NCBI GenBank assembly: GCA_003224135.1
Contig: QHYO01000343.1
Coordinates: 1-8,719, forward strand
DNA: 8,719 nt
Origin: Acidobacteriota bacterium
Lineage (GTDB): Bacteria; Acidobacteriota; Terriglobia; Acidiferrales; UBA7541
Direction of reading: 5' to 3'
In this document: piece by piece, positions 1-4,718 of the stretch
Position numbering within the stretch: the stretch's first letter is position 1
Layout: each line of letters opens with the position of its first letter
Program-made: the position numbers and the translations under genes
Notes under the pieces: model-generated
The model's input: only the letters and a program-made list of their open reading frames with translations
What the model was told of the DNA's origin: nothing
Databases searched by the model: none

Positions 1-1
1 G

Positions 2-328
2 CTGGTGGCAACGATTGCCCTACTTTGCGTGTCAAATACCGTCCCGGCGCATGACATATACAGTAATCTTCGTGATCGAGATGGACATCTATGTTGTGGA
101 GGACAGGATTGTAAGCCGGTGGAGGCTATAGGGCTGCCGGATGGTAATTACTATCTGCCAGGGACCGATGAAGTTATTCCCGCCGAGATGGCAACACCAT
201 CACCTGATGATCGCTTCCACCATTGTTTCTATTATCCATTGATAAATGCGGTTGATCCCTGGGCTGGACCAGCATGGGAAAGCACACCCAAGACTAGATG
301 CTTCTTTGCTCCAATGAACTCTTCGTAG
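2..328 (+). CDS. Exported Cys-rich hypothetical protein, 5' end outside window
   Basis: Function unknown. The reading frame is already open at base 2 and enters in a hydrophobic stretch (LVATIALLCVSNTVPA) that looks like the core of a signal peptide with cleavage before HDIY, so the true start lies left of the window and the GTG at base 5 is probably not the start. The mature part carries the pattern HDIYSNL, then CC-x4-DCKP, then HHC, and ends with TRC shortly before the stop. The protein at 6434-6874 has the same order (HDIYSGL, CC-x4-DCRP, HWC, TRC), so the two are paralogues. The Cys spacing and export signal suggest a disulfide-stabilised or metal-binding periplasmic protein; that is inference. 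The next gene starts 21 bases after the stop, which would allow co-transcription. Confidence 0.7.
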   Translation: MVATIALLCVSNTVPAHDIYSNLRDRDGHLCCGGQDCKPVEAIGLPDGNYYLPGTDEVIPAEMATPSPDDRFHHCFYYPLINAVDPWAGPAWESTPKTRCFFAPMNSS

Positions 329-349
329 TGCTCGTTGCGCTGGGGGATT

Positions 350-529
350 ATGCGAGATAGACGCAAACTGCCTTCCCGTCAGCGCACTTATATACGCCTG
401 TATGCTCGAGTTAATCGCCTCGAGGATGTAATCAGTCATTTCTACAATGTCATAAACGAATTGCGCGAGCGTGTCTCGACGCTGGAGAAGAAGTTAAAGC
501 CTTTAGTTAAAGATGACTGGACGAACTGA
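350..529 (+). CDS. Small basic helical protein with C-terminal coiled coil
   Basis: Not recognised. The 59-residue product has a basic N-terminus (MRDRRKLPSRQR) and a heptad-like helical second half (NRLEDVISHFYNVINELRERVSTLEKKLKPL), which suggests a coiled-coil dimer. I chose the ATG at 350, preceded by the purine-rich GGGGGATT; a TTG at 335 in the same frame would add five residues. It follows the Cys-rich exported protein by 21 bases on the same strand and may share its transcript. No enzyme motif, export signal or membrane segment is visible. The basic head with a coiled coil would fit a small nucleic-acid-binding or scaffold protein, but nothing proves it. Confidence 0.5.
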   Translation: MRDRRKLPSRQRTYIRLYARVNRLEDVISHFYNVINELRERVSTLEKKLKPLVKDDWTN

Positions 530-569
530 ATCATGCTGGCGGATGATCGAGTTTTCTGATGCCGACCGA

Positions 570-586
570 CGCGAAGATATTTCGCG
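570..586. repeat. Small inverted repeat beside repeat copy 1
   Basis: CGCGAA (570-575) and TTCGCG (581-586) pair around a 5-base loop, 8 bases before the first 43-bp dispersed repeat. No equivalent hairpin sits beside the other two copies, so it may be chance. Confidence 0.3.
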
Positions 587-593
587 AGCGGTG

Positions 594-636
594 GCCTTCT
601 CGGCTGGTGGCGGCGGCGGCAGAAGATTGCCTGAGC
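594..636 (+). repeat. 43-bp dispersed repeat, copy 1 of 3
   Basis: This copy starts GCCTTCTCGGCTGGTGG and ends AGAAGATTGCCTGAGC. It differs from the copy at 2276-2318 at one of 43 bases and from the copy at 1658-1700 at five. All three lie in the same orientation. Read on the minus strand all three translate as AQAIF-[C/F]-RRR-[H/R]-QPRR. From memory, similar translated strings recur in short hypothetical proteins of Bradyrhizobium, which suggests a lineage-specific interspersed repeat; this is unchecked. Apart from CTTCT/AGAAG near the ends there is little self-complementarity, so it is not a typical REP hairpin. It lies between the ends of the converging genes at 350-529 (+) and 656-1066 (-). 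Confidence 0.75.
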
Positions 637-655
637 TTCCGGCGCAACTCGCACC

Positions 656-1066
656 TCATGCGTCGCGGCACACGGAGGCGACCAGCGCCGAGAGAAACTT
701 CTCCGCATTCACCGGCTTGTACAAAAGTTGGTATGCCCTGGAGCCGACCTCGCACTGAGGAGAGGTCGCATCGCCGCTGATGACGAGCGCTGGAATTTCG
801 AATGCACCGCGGAACGCGCTGCGGAGCCTTTCGATGGCGCCGACTCCAGTTAGTCCCCGTGACAATTGATAGTCGCACACGATCAGATCAGGCCGCCGGT
901 CCGCTTCGGTTTCAGCGAGGCGTACTAAGGCATCGTCACACGACTCAGCGGTGACGACGCAGCAGCCCCACGAGCGCAGCAGCCCCCCAGTTGCCTCAAG
1001 GACTAGGGAATTGTCGTCGATCACGACGACAAGCTTGGCGACTAGTGCAGTGTGGGCCGCTTTCAT
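656..1066 (-). CDS. Orphan response-regulator receiver (REC) domain
   Basis: The 136-residue product is a complete two-component receiver domain. Visible landmarks from the ATG at 1066 are the acidic pair D17-D18 after a hydrophobic strand (LVVVIDD), the phospho-acceptor D65 in LIVCDYQLS, S97 in LVISGDA, and K117 in LLYKPV. The motif LLRSWGC and the overall wording resemble, from memory, the C-terminal receiver of hybrid histidine kinases in Bradyrhizobium and relatives. No DNA-binding or output domain follows. The frame stays open upstream to 1375 but that part has no kinase H, N or G boxes and does not look like protein, so I start at 1066, although no clear ribosome-binding site precedes it. 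It is either a single-domain regulator or the detached tail of a hybrid kinase. All phosphorylation residues are kept, so it could still receive phosphate. Confidence 0.7.
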   Translation of the reverse strand: MKAAHTALVAKLVVVIDDNSLVLEATGGLLRSWGCCVVTAESCDDALVRLAETEADRRPDLIVCDYQLSRGLTGVGAIERLRSAFRGAFEIPALVISGDATSPQCEVGSRAYQLLYKPVNAEKFLSALVASVCRDA

Positions 1067-1373
1067 GAAGAGAGCCTGATGGACCCGCTCGAGCTGGAAA
1101 TAAAGTGACCAAATGTATCCTGCGGCAGGTACTTTCGGTCCACCCTGAACGATATATGCCCTGGTACTTACGGCAGTTTGTCCCAGGACCTTGAGTGATT
1201 GATCTAAGCGTAAAACCGTTCCCGAGGCCGCCAAATGGCTTCGATGAGCAAATGTTTGGCGCAAAGTAACAAGTCCCGCAGGGCGAGCAAAGCGACTAAG
1301 AAGCGGCACCAGCAACGTGCCGTCTCGCCTCAAAGTGAAGGTGAAGCTGCCCGCGAGGGTTGCCTGCAAATCC
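1067..1373. other. Gene-free stretch between receiver domain and small helical protein
   Basis: About 300 bases lie between the divergent starts at 1066 (-) and 1374 (+). Long open frames exist on both strands but their translations are low-complexity or out of character (for example a K/R/S/Q-rich plus-strand frame near 1235), and none shows a domain. I see no convincing promoter, terminator or RNA. It may include the worn-away kinase part of the receiver gene or the promoters of the two flanking genes. Confidence 0.4.
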
Positions 1374-1649
1374 ATGAATCGCGTTCAGAAACAGGAGCAT
1401 CTTGCGCAAGCCAACCGGCACATCGCCGAATTGGCGGTCCAGATCCTTCGCCAGCGTGGAATTGTTAAGCACGCGCTTGACACGGGCCAGCGCTCAGAGA
1501 TGGCGGAGTCGCTGCTTGATGCGCTCGAAGGAAGCCTTCGCATATTAGAGAAGCACCGGATATTTTTGCTCAGTTGTGGCGCCCTGCCGCCGGGTGACGC
1601 CGTGACGGGCCGGAGCTGGTCACGACGCAACGGGCATGGAGCGTCATGA
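1374..1649 (+). CDS. Small helical hypothetical protein of Bradyrhizobium type
   Basis: The 91-residue product begins MNRVQKQEHLAQANRHIAE and continues as amphipathic helices (EMAESLLDALEGSLRILEKHR). From memory this N-terminal pattern (QKQEHLAQA-RHIAE and MLDALEGSLR-x-EKHR) is a recurring small protein family in Bradyrhizobium genomes, usually 70 to 90 residues, with no assigned function. The ATG at 1374 matches the family start; an in-frame GTG at 1317 would add 19 basic residues that do not belong. No strong ribosome-binding site is visible. After EKHR the tail (about residues 62-91, Pro/Gly/Arg-rich) no longer looks helical, so the 3' end may be altered. The repeat copy at 1658-1700 starts 9 bases after the stop. 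Confidence 0.65.
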   Translation: MNRVQKQEHLAQANRHIAELAVQILRQRGIVKHALDTGQRSEMAESLLDALEGSLRILEKHRIFLLSCGALPPGDAVTGRSWSRRNGHGAS

Positions 1650-1657
1650 CAAAGACG

Positions 1658-1700
1658 GCCTTCTCGGTTGGCGGCGACGGCGGAAGAAGATCGCCTGAGC
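1658..1700 (+). repeat. 43-bp dispersed repeat, copy 2 of 3 (most diverged)
   Basis: This copy has GCCTTCTCGGTTGGCGG at the start and AGAAGATCGCCTGAGC at the end. It matches the 2276-2318 copy at 39 of 43 positions. On the minus strand it reads AQAIFFRRRRQPRR. It lies 9 bases past the stop of the 1374-1649 gene and before the minus-strand terminator at 1731-1758. Confidence 0.7.
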
Positions 1701-1730
1701 TTCACGCGCCACCAACAACGGCCAATAAGG

Positions 1731-1758
1731 AAAAAGCCCCGGCAGCGAGGCCGGGGCT
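1731..1758 (-). terminator. Intrinsic terminator for minus-strand transcription
   Basis: AGCCCCGGC (1735-1743) and GCCGGGGCT (1750-1758) form a 9-bp stem with a 6-base loop. Read on the minus strand the stem runs into TTTT, an intrinsic terminator. On the plus strand no T tract follows. No minus-strand protein gene lies just upstream of it, so it most likely ends an RNA transcribed from the 1770-1840 area. Confidence 0.65.
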
Positions 1759-1835
1759 AGGCTGGGATTTGACGGATCAAACATTAATGGTCGCCCGCGC
1801 TCTCCACAACAGCGCGATTTCTGAAAATCGGTGCA
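1731..1835 (-). ncRNA. Candidate structured small RNA, minus strand
   Basis: Read on the minus strand this stretch is a chain of hairpins ending in a strong terminator: CGATTT/AAATCG around a 4-base loop (about 1815-1830), CGCGCT/AGCGCG (about 1797-1817, sharing two bases with the first so the two may alternate), TTTGA/TCAAA around TCCG (about 1769-1782), then the 9-bp GC stem with a T run. It contains no convincing reading frame. It would be transcribed away from the plus-strand small RNA at 1905-1989, with the tandem 21-bp boxes between them. I cannot place a -10 element with confidence, so the 5' end is approximate. Local hairpins occur by chance; the terminator with no gene to terminate is the stronger argument. 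Confidence 0.4.
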
Positions 1836-1836
1836 A

Positions 1837-1900
1837 TTTTTTGGACAATGACCAGCATTTTTTGGACAACCGATGGGGTGATTTGTCTTTGGGATACAAT
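1837..1900 (+). promoter_or_regulatory. Promoter of small RNA 1 with two 21-bp-spaced boxes
   Basis: TTTTTTGGACA occurs at 1837-1847 and again at 1858-1868, exactly 21 bases apart, that is two helical turns on the same DNA face. The second box extends leftward to GACCAGCATTTTTTGGACA (1850-1868). A good -10 hexamer TACAAT lies at 1895-1900. No -35 hexamer stands 17 bases before it, and box 2 ends near -37 relative to a start at about 1905. That arrangement is typical of an activator-dependent sigma-70 promoter with the protein just upstream of polymerase. The same parts recur in reverse at 5110-5182. The regulator is unknown; the 21-bp period argues for a protein binding direct repeats. Confidence 0.6.
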
Positions 1901-1904
1901 GAGA

Positions 1905-1989
1905 GCGTCTAGGGGAATGGTCCTTTAGACGTGCCTAAATGATGAGACGCTACTTGAAGCCCCGGTAGAGAGGAGCCGGGGCTTTCTTT
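1905..1989 (+). ncRNA. Putative small RNA 1 (5' hairpin, linker, terminator)
   Basis: The predicted transcript is about 85 nt. It opens with a 12-bp hairpin, 1905-1916 pairing with 1921-1932 around the loop ATGG, starting 5 bases after the -10. A linker (1933-1956) follows, then the terminator stem 1957-1965/1976-1984. No reading frame fits inside. The copy at 5029-5104 on the minus strand keeps the hairpin while changing one side of several pairs (U-A to U-G, G-U to G-C), as expected of a functional RNA fold. I do not recognise the family; published small-RNA sets of the Bradyrhizobium/Rhodopseudomonas lineage are the natural comparison. Two tiny membrane-peptide genes begin 55 bases after its end. 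A trans-acting regulatory role is inference. Confidence 0.6.
1957..1989 (+). terminator. Intrinsic terminator of small RNA 1
   Basis: AAGCCCCGG (1957-1965) pairs with CCGGGGCTT (1976-1984) around a 10-base loop that contains AGAGAGGAG, followed by TCTTT. The exposed purine-rich loop could also act in base pairing with other RNAs. Confidence 0.75.
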
Positions 1990-2043
1990 GCCTCACGCAA
2001 CGTCTCTCGCGCTTCACGCACTCGCACTTCGCATCACATCGCC

Positions 2044-2139
2044 ATGAACATCGCTGCTTATCTCGTTGCAGGCTTAGTTCTCGCCTTTGTTCTCGGCATC
2101 TGGTTGCACGCGATCACGGTTTGGCTTTTTGTGCAATGA
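2044..2139 (+). CDS. Tiny single-helix membrane peptide A (31 aa)
   Basis: The 31-residue product (MNIAAYLVAGLVLAFVLGIW...) is almost entirely one transmembrane helix, with His-19-type polar residues only near the C-terminal third and no charged residue in the core. No clear ribosome-binding site precedes the ATG at 2044. The next tiny membrane peptide starts 9 bases after its stop, and a similar 29-residue peptide lies at 3461-3550. Peptides of this size and hydrophobicity include type I toxin-antitoxin toxins and small regulators of membrane complexes; which applies is unknown. It lies just downstream of small RNA 1, whose terminator should stop read-through. Being short, it could be a chance frame; three such peptides with similar character raise its credibility. 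Confidence 0.45.
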   Translation: MNIAAYLVAGLVLAFVLGIWLHAITVWLFVQ

Positions 2140-2148
2140 TGGGCGGAC

Positions 2149-2229
2149 ATGATCGCTCCGCTCGTGCCTTATCTCTTTCTCGGCTCATTTTTCAGCCTGT
2201 TGCTGCTGGCGCTGTGGATCTTGGGCTGA
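2149..2229 (+). CDS. Tiny single-helix membrane peptide B (26 aa)
   Basis: The 26-residue product starts MIAPLVPYLFLGSFFS and continues with a Leu-rich stretch ending WILG. It is one continuous hydrophobic helix without charged residues. The ATG at 2149 follows GGGCGGAC, a weak ribosome-binding site, and lies 9 bases after the stop of peptide A, so the two could be translated from one message. It resembles hydrophobic toxin-like peptides in size, but no antisense RNA is evident over it. Function unknown. Confidence 0.4.
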   Translation: MIAPLVPYLFLGSFFSLLLLALWILG

Positions 2230-2275
2230 AGCCATCCAGCATCTGGTGAACACGCCATGACGCGTGCTGGCGGGT

Positions 2276-2318
2276 GCCTTCTCGGCTGGTGGCGACGGCG
2301 GCAGAAGATTGCCTGAGC
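2276..2318 (+). repeat. 43-bp dispersed repeat, copy 3 of 3
   Basis: This copy starts GCCTTCTCGGCTGGTGG and ends AGAAGATTGCCTGAGC, with one difference from copy 1. Beyond the core, copies 1 and 3 also share a nearby GCAACTC (after 11 and 17 intervening bases), hinting at a longer ancestral unit with a 6-base indel. It lies between the membrane peptide genes and the converging minus-strand gene at 2422-2592. Confidence 0.75.
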
Positions 2319-2421
2319 ATCTGGCGATTGGTGCAACTCATTCAGGAAGCGACTCAACGAAAAACTTAGAAACCGATACTCCGTGCGCGTATCGCGGCAG
2401 CCAGCGATTACCGAACAATCG

Positions 2422-2592
2422 CTATTTATGAGTCGCCCTAAGCCGCTCAACCTCTGCGATTAGCTCTTCTGCCTGCTGGCGCGTGATTACGATTTGGCTC
2501 ATGGGAACGCCGGTCACGCTGCGCCAGGCGAGATCTTGCTTGACCTTCGCAATTGCAGACAAACGGCTCTCGGCCTGATCATCAGCGCCCAT
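2422..2592 (-). CDS. Small hypothetical protein (56 aa), second gene after the winged-helix protein
   Basis: Function unknown. The product begins MGADDQAESRLSAIAKVKQD and ends with a charged helix (QQAEELIAEVERLRATHK) that would suit a short coiled coil. The ATG at 2592 is preceded by CCAGGGAGTGGTCG, a good ribosome-binding site at normal spacing, and it begins 32 bases after the stop of the 2625-2843 gene on the same strand, so the two are likely one operon. The balanced residue composition, the site and the spacing together make it a credible gene despite its size. A second in-frame ATG lies at residue 31, but it would leave only the helix. Confidence 0.6.
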   Translation of the reverse strand: MGADDQAESRLSAIAKVKQDLAWRSVTGVPMSQIVITRQQAEELIAEVERLRATHK

Positions 2593-2624
2593 CGACCACT
2601 CCCTGGAATCCCACCATCTTGTGT

Positions 2625-2843
2625 CTATGTCAGCCCCGCATCCCCGAGGATCGCAAGGAGCGCAGCGCGTCCGCTGTCCGTAAGCGCATAGGCCCCGCTT
2701 TCGCGATCATGGACGATGAATCCCTTGATGGCCATGGACTGCATTGCATGCGCGGTGATGCCAACAGCGGCATGGCTGACGCCGGTTGCGGTGCAGAACA
2801 GGATCACGCGCTCTTGTGCGGTGAGCGGCGTCGTCTTTGCCAT
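2625..2843 (-). CDS. Small winged-helix-like hypothetical protein (72 aa)
   Basis: The 72-residue product reads as a compact helix-turn-helix with a wing. LTAQERVILFCTATG could form the first helix, SHAAVGITAHAMQSMAIKGFI the recognition region, and VHDRESGAYALTDSGRAALLAIL the wing and closing helix. The pattern x-Y-x-LTDSGRAAL is typical of winged-helix DNA-binding proteins such as MarR/PadR-like types, where a beta hairpin precedes a C-terminal helix. It lacks any further domain. The ATG at 2843 has the ribosome-binding site GGGAGAAGCT in front. It probably acts as a small DNA-binding regulator; its target is unknown. It is followed by the 56-aa gene and preceded, 102 bases upstream, by the repeat-protein gene. 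Confidence 0.6.
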   Translation of the reverse strand: MAKTTPLTAQERVILFCTATGVSHAAVGITAHAMQSMAIKGFIVHDRESGAYALTDSGRAALLAILGDAGLT

Positions 2844-2945
2844 AGCTTCTCCCGCCGCGCGGCGGCTTCTATCATCGCCATTTCTGTTTGCCCCAGTCCT
2901 CTTCGGCCTCGCGCTTCACGGTTGGAGCGTCAGGGCGATCAGTTC

Positions 2946-3341
2946 CTAATTGCATGTGGTGGTTCGAAAACGGTCAGTGTAACAGTTCAGACGCCGTCGG
3001 CCGATCGTTCCTGTGGTGATGCCGGAACGGTCGGTGTAGAGATTTATTCGATCTCTGCCGATGGTACCCGCGGTGTTGCCGTAGCCATCTTCGTATGTGG
3101 TTATGCGTTTGTTGCCAATCGTACCCGTCGTCCCGCCGTAGCCGTCGCTATAAGTGCTGATGTACTTACCGCCGACCCAGCCTGTCGTATTGCCGTACTG
3201 ATCAGTGTAGGTGTTTACGGTGCGATTGCCGTCAGTGCCTGTCGTATAACCAGATCGATCCGTGTGCAGGGTGCTGCTTTGGGCGTGCAACGGCAGAGTG
3301 GATATCGCCAGCGGCAGGGATGCAAGAATGAGGCGCGTCAT
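2946..3341 (-). CDS. Exported protein made of 19-residue tandem repeats
   Basis: The 131-residue product has a signal peptide (MTRLILASLPLAISTLPLHA, cleavage after HAQ or A20). The rest is built from 19-residue units starting at residues 26, 45, 64, 83 and 102, plus a partial unit from 121. The consensus is YTDxxGxTTGTIGxxRINx. The D-x-x-G-x-TTG core resembles the short beta-hairpin repeats of RHS/YD-like and other surface proteins, so an extended beta structure is likely. Units differ by many substitutions, so the array is old. The ATG at 3341 follows AAAGGAGGTG, the best ribosome-binding site in the window. It is likely periplasmic or surface-located; ligand and role are unknown. The lone Cys residues (near 115 and 130) lie in the last two units. 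Confidence 0.85.
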   Translation of the reverse strand: MTRLILASLPLAISTLPLHAQSSTLHTDRSGYTTGTDGNRTVNTYTDQYGNTTGWVGGKYISTYSDGYGGTTGTIGNKRITTYEDGYGNTAGTIGRDRINLYTDRSGITTGTIGRRRLNCYTDRFRTTTCN

Positions 3342-3460
3342 AGAACACCTCCTTTGCTGTCAGTGCGCTGCAATGACGCCAGACGATTATAGCGCAATCT
3401 TCACGCGCAAGGTTCGATGAGCTAGCCAGGCGGGGACGCATACGCAACACGGGAGTATCA

Positions 3461-3550
3461 ATGAGTAATCTATGGGTCTACTTAGTTGCGTTCGTCGTTG
3501 CTGTGATTATCGGGCTGATCTTGAGGTTAGCAATTAACGCGACGCCATGA
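3461..3550 (+). CDS. Tiny single-helix membrane peptide C (29 aa)
   Basis: The 29-residue product begins MSNLWVYLVAFVVAVIIGLI and ends with a short polar tail (RLAINATP). It is one transmembrane helix with a positive charge after it. The ATG at 3461 has a good ribosome-binding site, GGGAGTATCA, which makes it the best supported of the three tiny membrane peptides. It is divergent from the exported repeat protein. Function unknown; possibilities are a toxin-like peptide or a small membrane-complex subunit. Confidence 0.5.
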   Translation: MSNLWVYLVAFVVAVIIGLILRLAINATP

Positions 3551-3710
3551 AGCGTTGTCCGCCGGTGGAGGGGCGGTCAGTCGAATTCGTCCATCGCCTC
3601 TGCATTGGGACCCAAAATCCAGAAATGGGCCCCTTAGAGCCATGAGAAGGCCGGGATCCGGGGCAGAATTTGGTCGTTGTCGGCTAATCACCAGCCGATA
3701 GGGGGCAGAC

Positions 3711-3920
3711 ATGCAGACATTGACAGGGGCGAAGCTCTTTGCTCCGGCAAAGAGGAAGCGCAGGGCCAAAGACTGGTTTGAGCGCGCAAAGTTGGTCGTA
3801 GCTTCGGCGCGAGATCGCGCGATAGAGACGGCGCAGCAACGTGCGGTGCCGTCAATGAAGCGCTTTCCTACCGTGTTACAGAGACGCCGTTTGGCTGAGA
3901 GGTTGAGCGCGAACTCCTGA
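3711..3920 (+). CDS. Small basic hypothetical protein (69 aa)
   Basis: Not recognised. The product is strongly basic (KRKRRAKDWFERAK near residues 14-27, and LQRRRLAERL near the end) and likely helical. There is no signal peptide or membrane segment. The ATG at 3711 follows GGGGGCAGAC, an acceptable ribosome-binding site. A GC-rich terminator-like hairpin lies 44 bases after the stop, which supports a real transcript ending there. It might bind nucleic acid through its charge, but basic content alone is weak evidence, and such frames arise by chance in GC-rich DNA. Confidence 0.4.
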   Translation: MQTLTGAKLFAPAKRKRRAKDWFERAKLVVASARDRAIETAQQRAVPSMKRFPTVLQRRRLAERLSANS

Positions 3921-3964
3921 CGGGACGGGCGGCGCGACGCTTTAAGTTCTCCGTTTCAAAAAGG

Positions 3965-3995
3965 TGCCCCGGTCGCGGGGGCGTGTCCGGGGCTT
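3965..3995 (+). terminator. Terminator-like hairpin
   Basis: GCCCCGG (3965-3971) pairs with CCGGGGC (3986-3992) around a 14-base G-rich loop, followed by TTTCC. The T tract is short, so termination may be weak. It would end transcription of the 3711-3920 gene. The stem bases echo the other AGCCCCGG terminators in this window. Confidence 0.5.
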
Positions 3996-4317
3996 TCCAA
4001 TTAGACATTCCTGCGTCGGCTTAGACCGACGCCCATAACCTACACGGGTTGGCTTACAGGGACCTTACATAGAGATTCGGCGGGTAGTAGGAGTGATAAA
4101 TATCACAAACCGAAGCGCGCAGATCGCCGTTACGTCACCACTGGTACTTAGTACCAGGAGGCGGGGCTTTTCTTGGACGACGGGGCCTGAATCGACCATT
4201 TCGTGAAGGCCATCACATCACTCGAAGCCATCATCCGACACACCATTCGCGATCACACGGCTTGAGCTACCGCATGTTGCGGCTGAGGTGATAGCGGCCT
4301 CGTCTGGAGCAGCCATT
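3993..4317. other. Non-coding stretch with hairpins
   Basis: No convincing gene is visible here. It holds a hairpin GCGTCGG/CCGACGC (4012-4018, 4025-4031), a CRP/FNR-like palindrome (4093-4106), and the hairpin CTGGTAC/GTACCAG (4141-4147, 4151-4157) followed by a G-rich run and CTTTTCTT, which might be an RNA 3' end. A regulatory leader or small RNA between 4010 and 4180 is possible, but I find no clear promoter. Confidence 0.4.
4093..4106. promoter_or_regulatory. CRP/FNR-family-like palindromic operator
   Basis: GTGATAAATATCAC is a perfect palindrome with two central bases. It fits the CRP half-site pattern GTGA-N6-TCAC and is one base per half from the FNR/FixK pattern TTGAT-N4-ATCAA. Rhizobia use several regulators of this family. 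The next plus-strand gene starts 212 bases away, so the regulated transcript is unclear; one possibility is an RNA starting between here and 4180. Confidence 0.4.
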
Positions 4318-4718
4318 ATGAAGCGCATCATCAATGGCTTTGAGGTTGATTGGGCAAGCGAGCGCGTGTTCGCGGAGCAGCAAACCGCGCCGAACTATGG
4401 ATATTTGTTTGAGGTCTCAGCCAATCGGAAACGGATTGTAAGGTGTGCTCACAGTTCAGCAATTGGCGGAGACTCCGACAAGGCGATGCCCGCCCACTTG
4501 TTTAGCTACCCCTACGCGGGCACTTATCTGAGGGTTGATTACGCGAAACGCAGATTTGGCTATCCATATGTCGGGTCCTACTACGGAAACTATTATGCTC
4601 CCGCTTATGCGTATTCCTACGTTCCCCCCTACGGAATTACTACGATCCCTTGTACCCGAGTTACTACGGCTACAACAGCACTTGCTACCGCTCTCGCCGC
4701 TGTTCACGCTCTCTCTAA
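4318..4718 (+). pseudogene. Tyr-rich protein gene, apparently frameshifted at a C6 tract
   Basis: From the ATG at 4318 (GGAG eight bases upstream) the frame encodes MKRIINGFEVDWASERVF, a middle part of mixed composition, then a Tyr/Gly/Pro-rich part (FGYPYVGSYYGNYYAPAYAYSYVPP, in pieces about residues 81-101). At the C6 run 4624-4629 the Tyr-rich character stops in this frame and continues in another (NYYDPLYPSYYGYNSTCYR), which ends in TAA at 4716-4718. One extra C, or two fewer, would restore a single protein of about 133 residues. Read without a shift, the frame runs to 4842 with unlikely composition. The damage could be real decay, a sequencing error, or slippage at the C tract. Tyr-rich tails of this kind are common in exported alphaproteobacterial proteins, but no signal peptide is visible here. 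Function unknown. Confidence 0.45.

Noticed and set aside
1646..1912. Plus-strand open frame of 88 codons overlapping the end of the 1374-1649 gene
   Set aside because: It runs through the 43-bp repeat, the terminator stem, the hairpin chain and the small RNA 1 promoter; its composition follows those elements.
2169..2450. Minus-strand open frame of 93 codons containing the repeat-derived AQAIFCRRRHQPRR
   Set aside because: It overlaps the repeat, a tiny membrane peptide and the better supported 2422-2592 gene, and has no ribosome-binding site or coherent fold.
2553..3392. Plus-strand open frame of 279 codons, one of the longest in the window
   Set aside because: It is the antisense shadow of the exported repeat protein and winged-helix genes, which have signal peptide, repeats and good ribosome-binding sites on the other strand.
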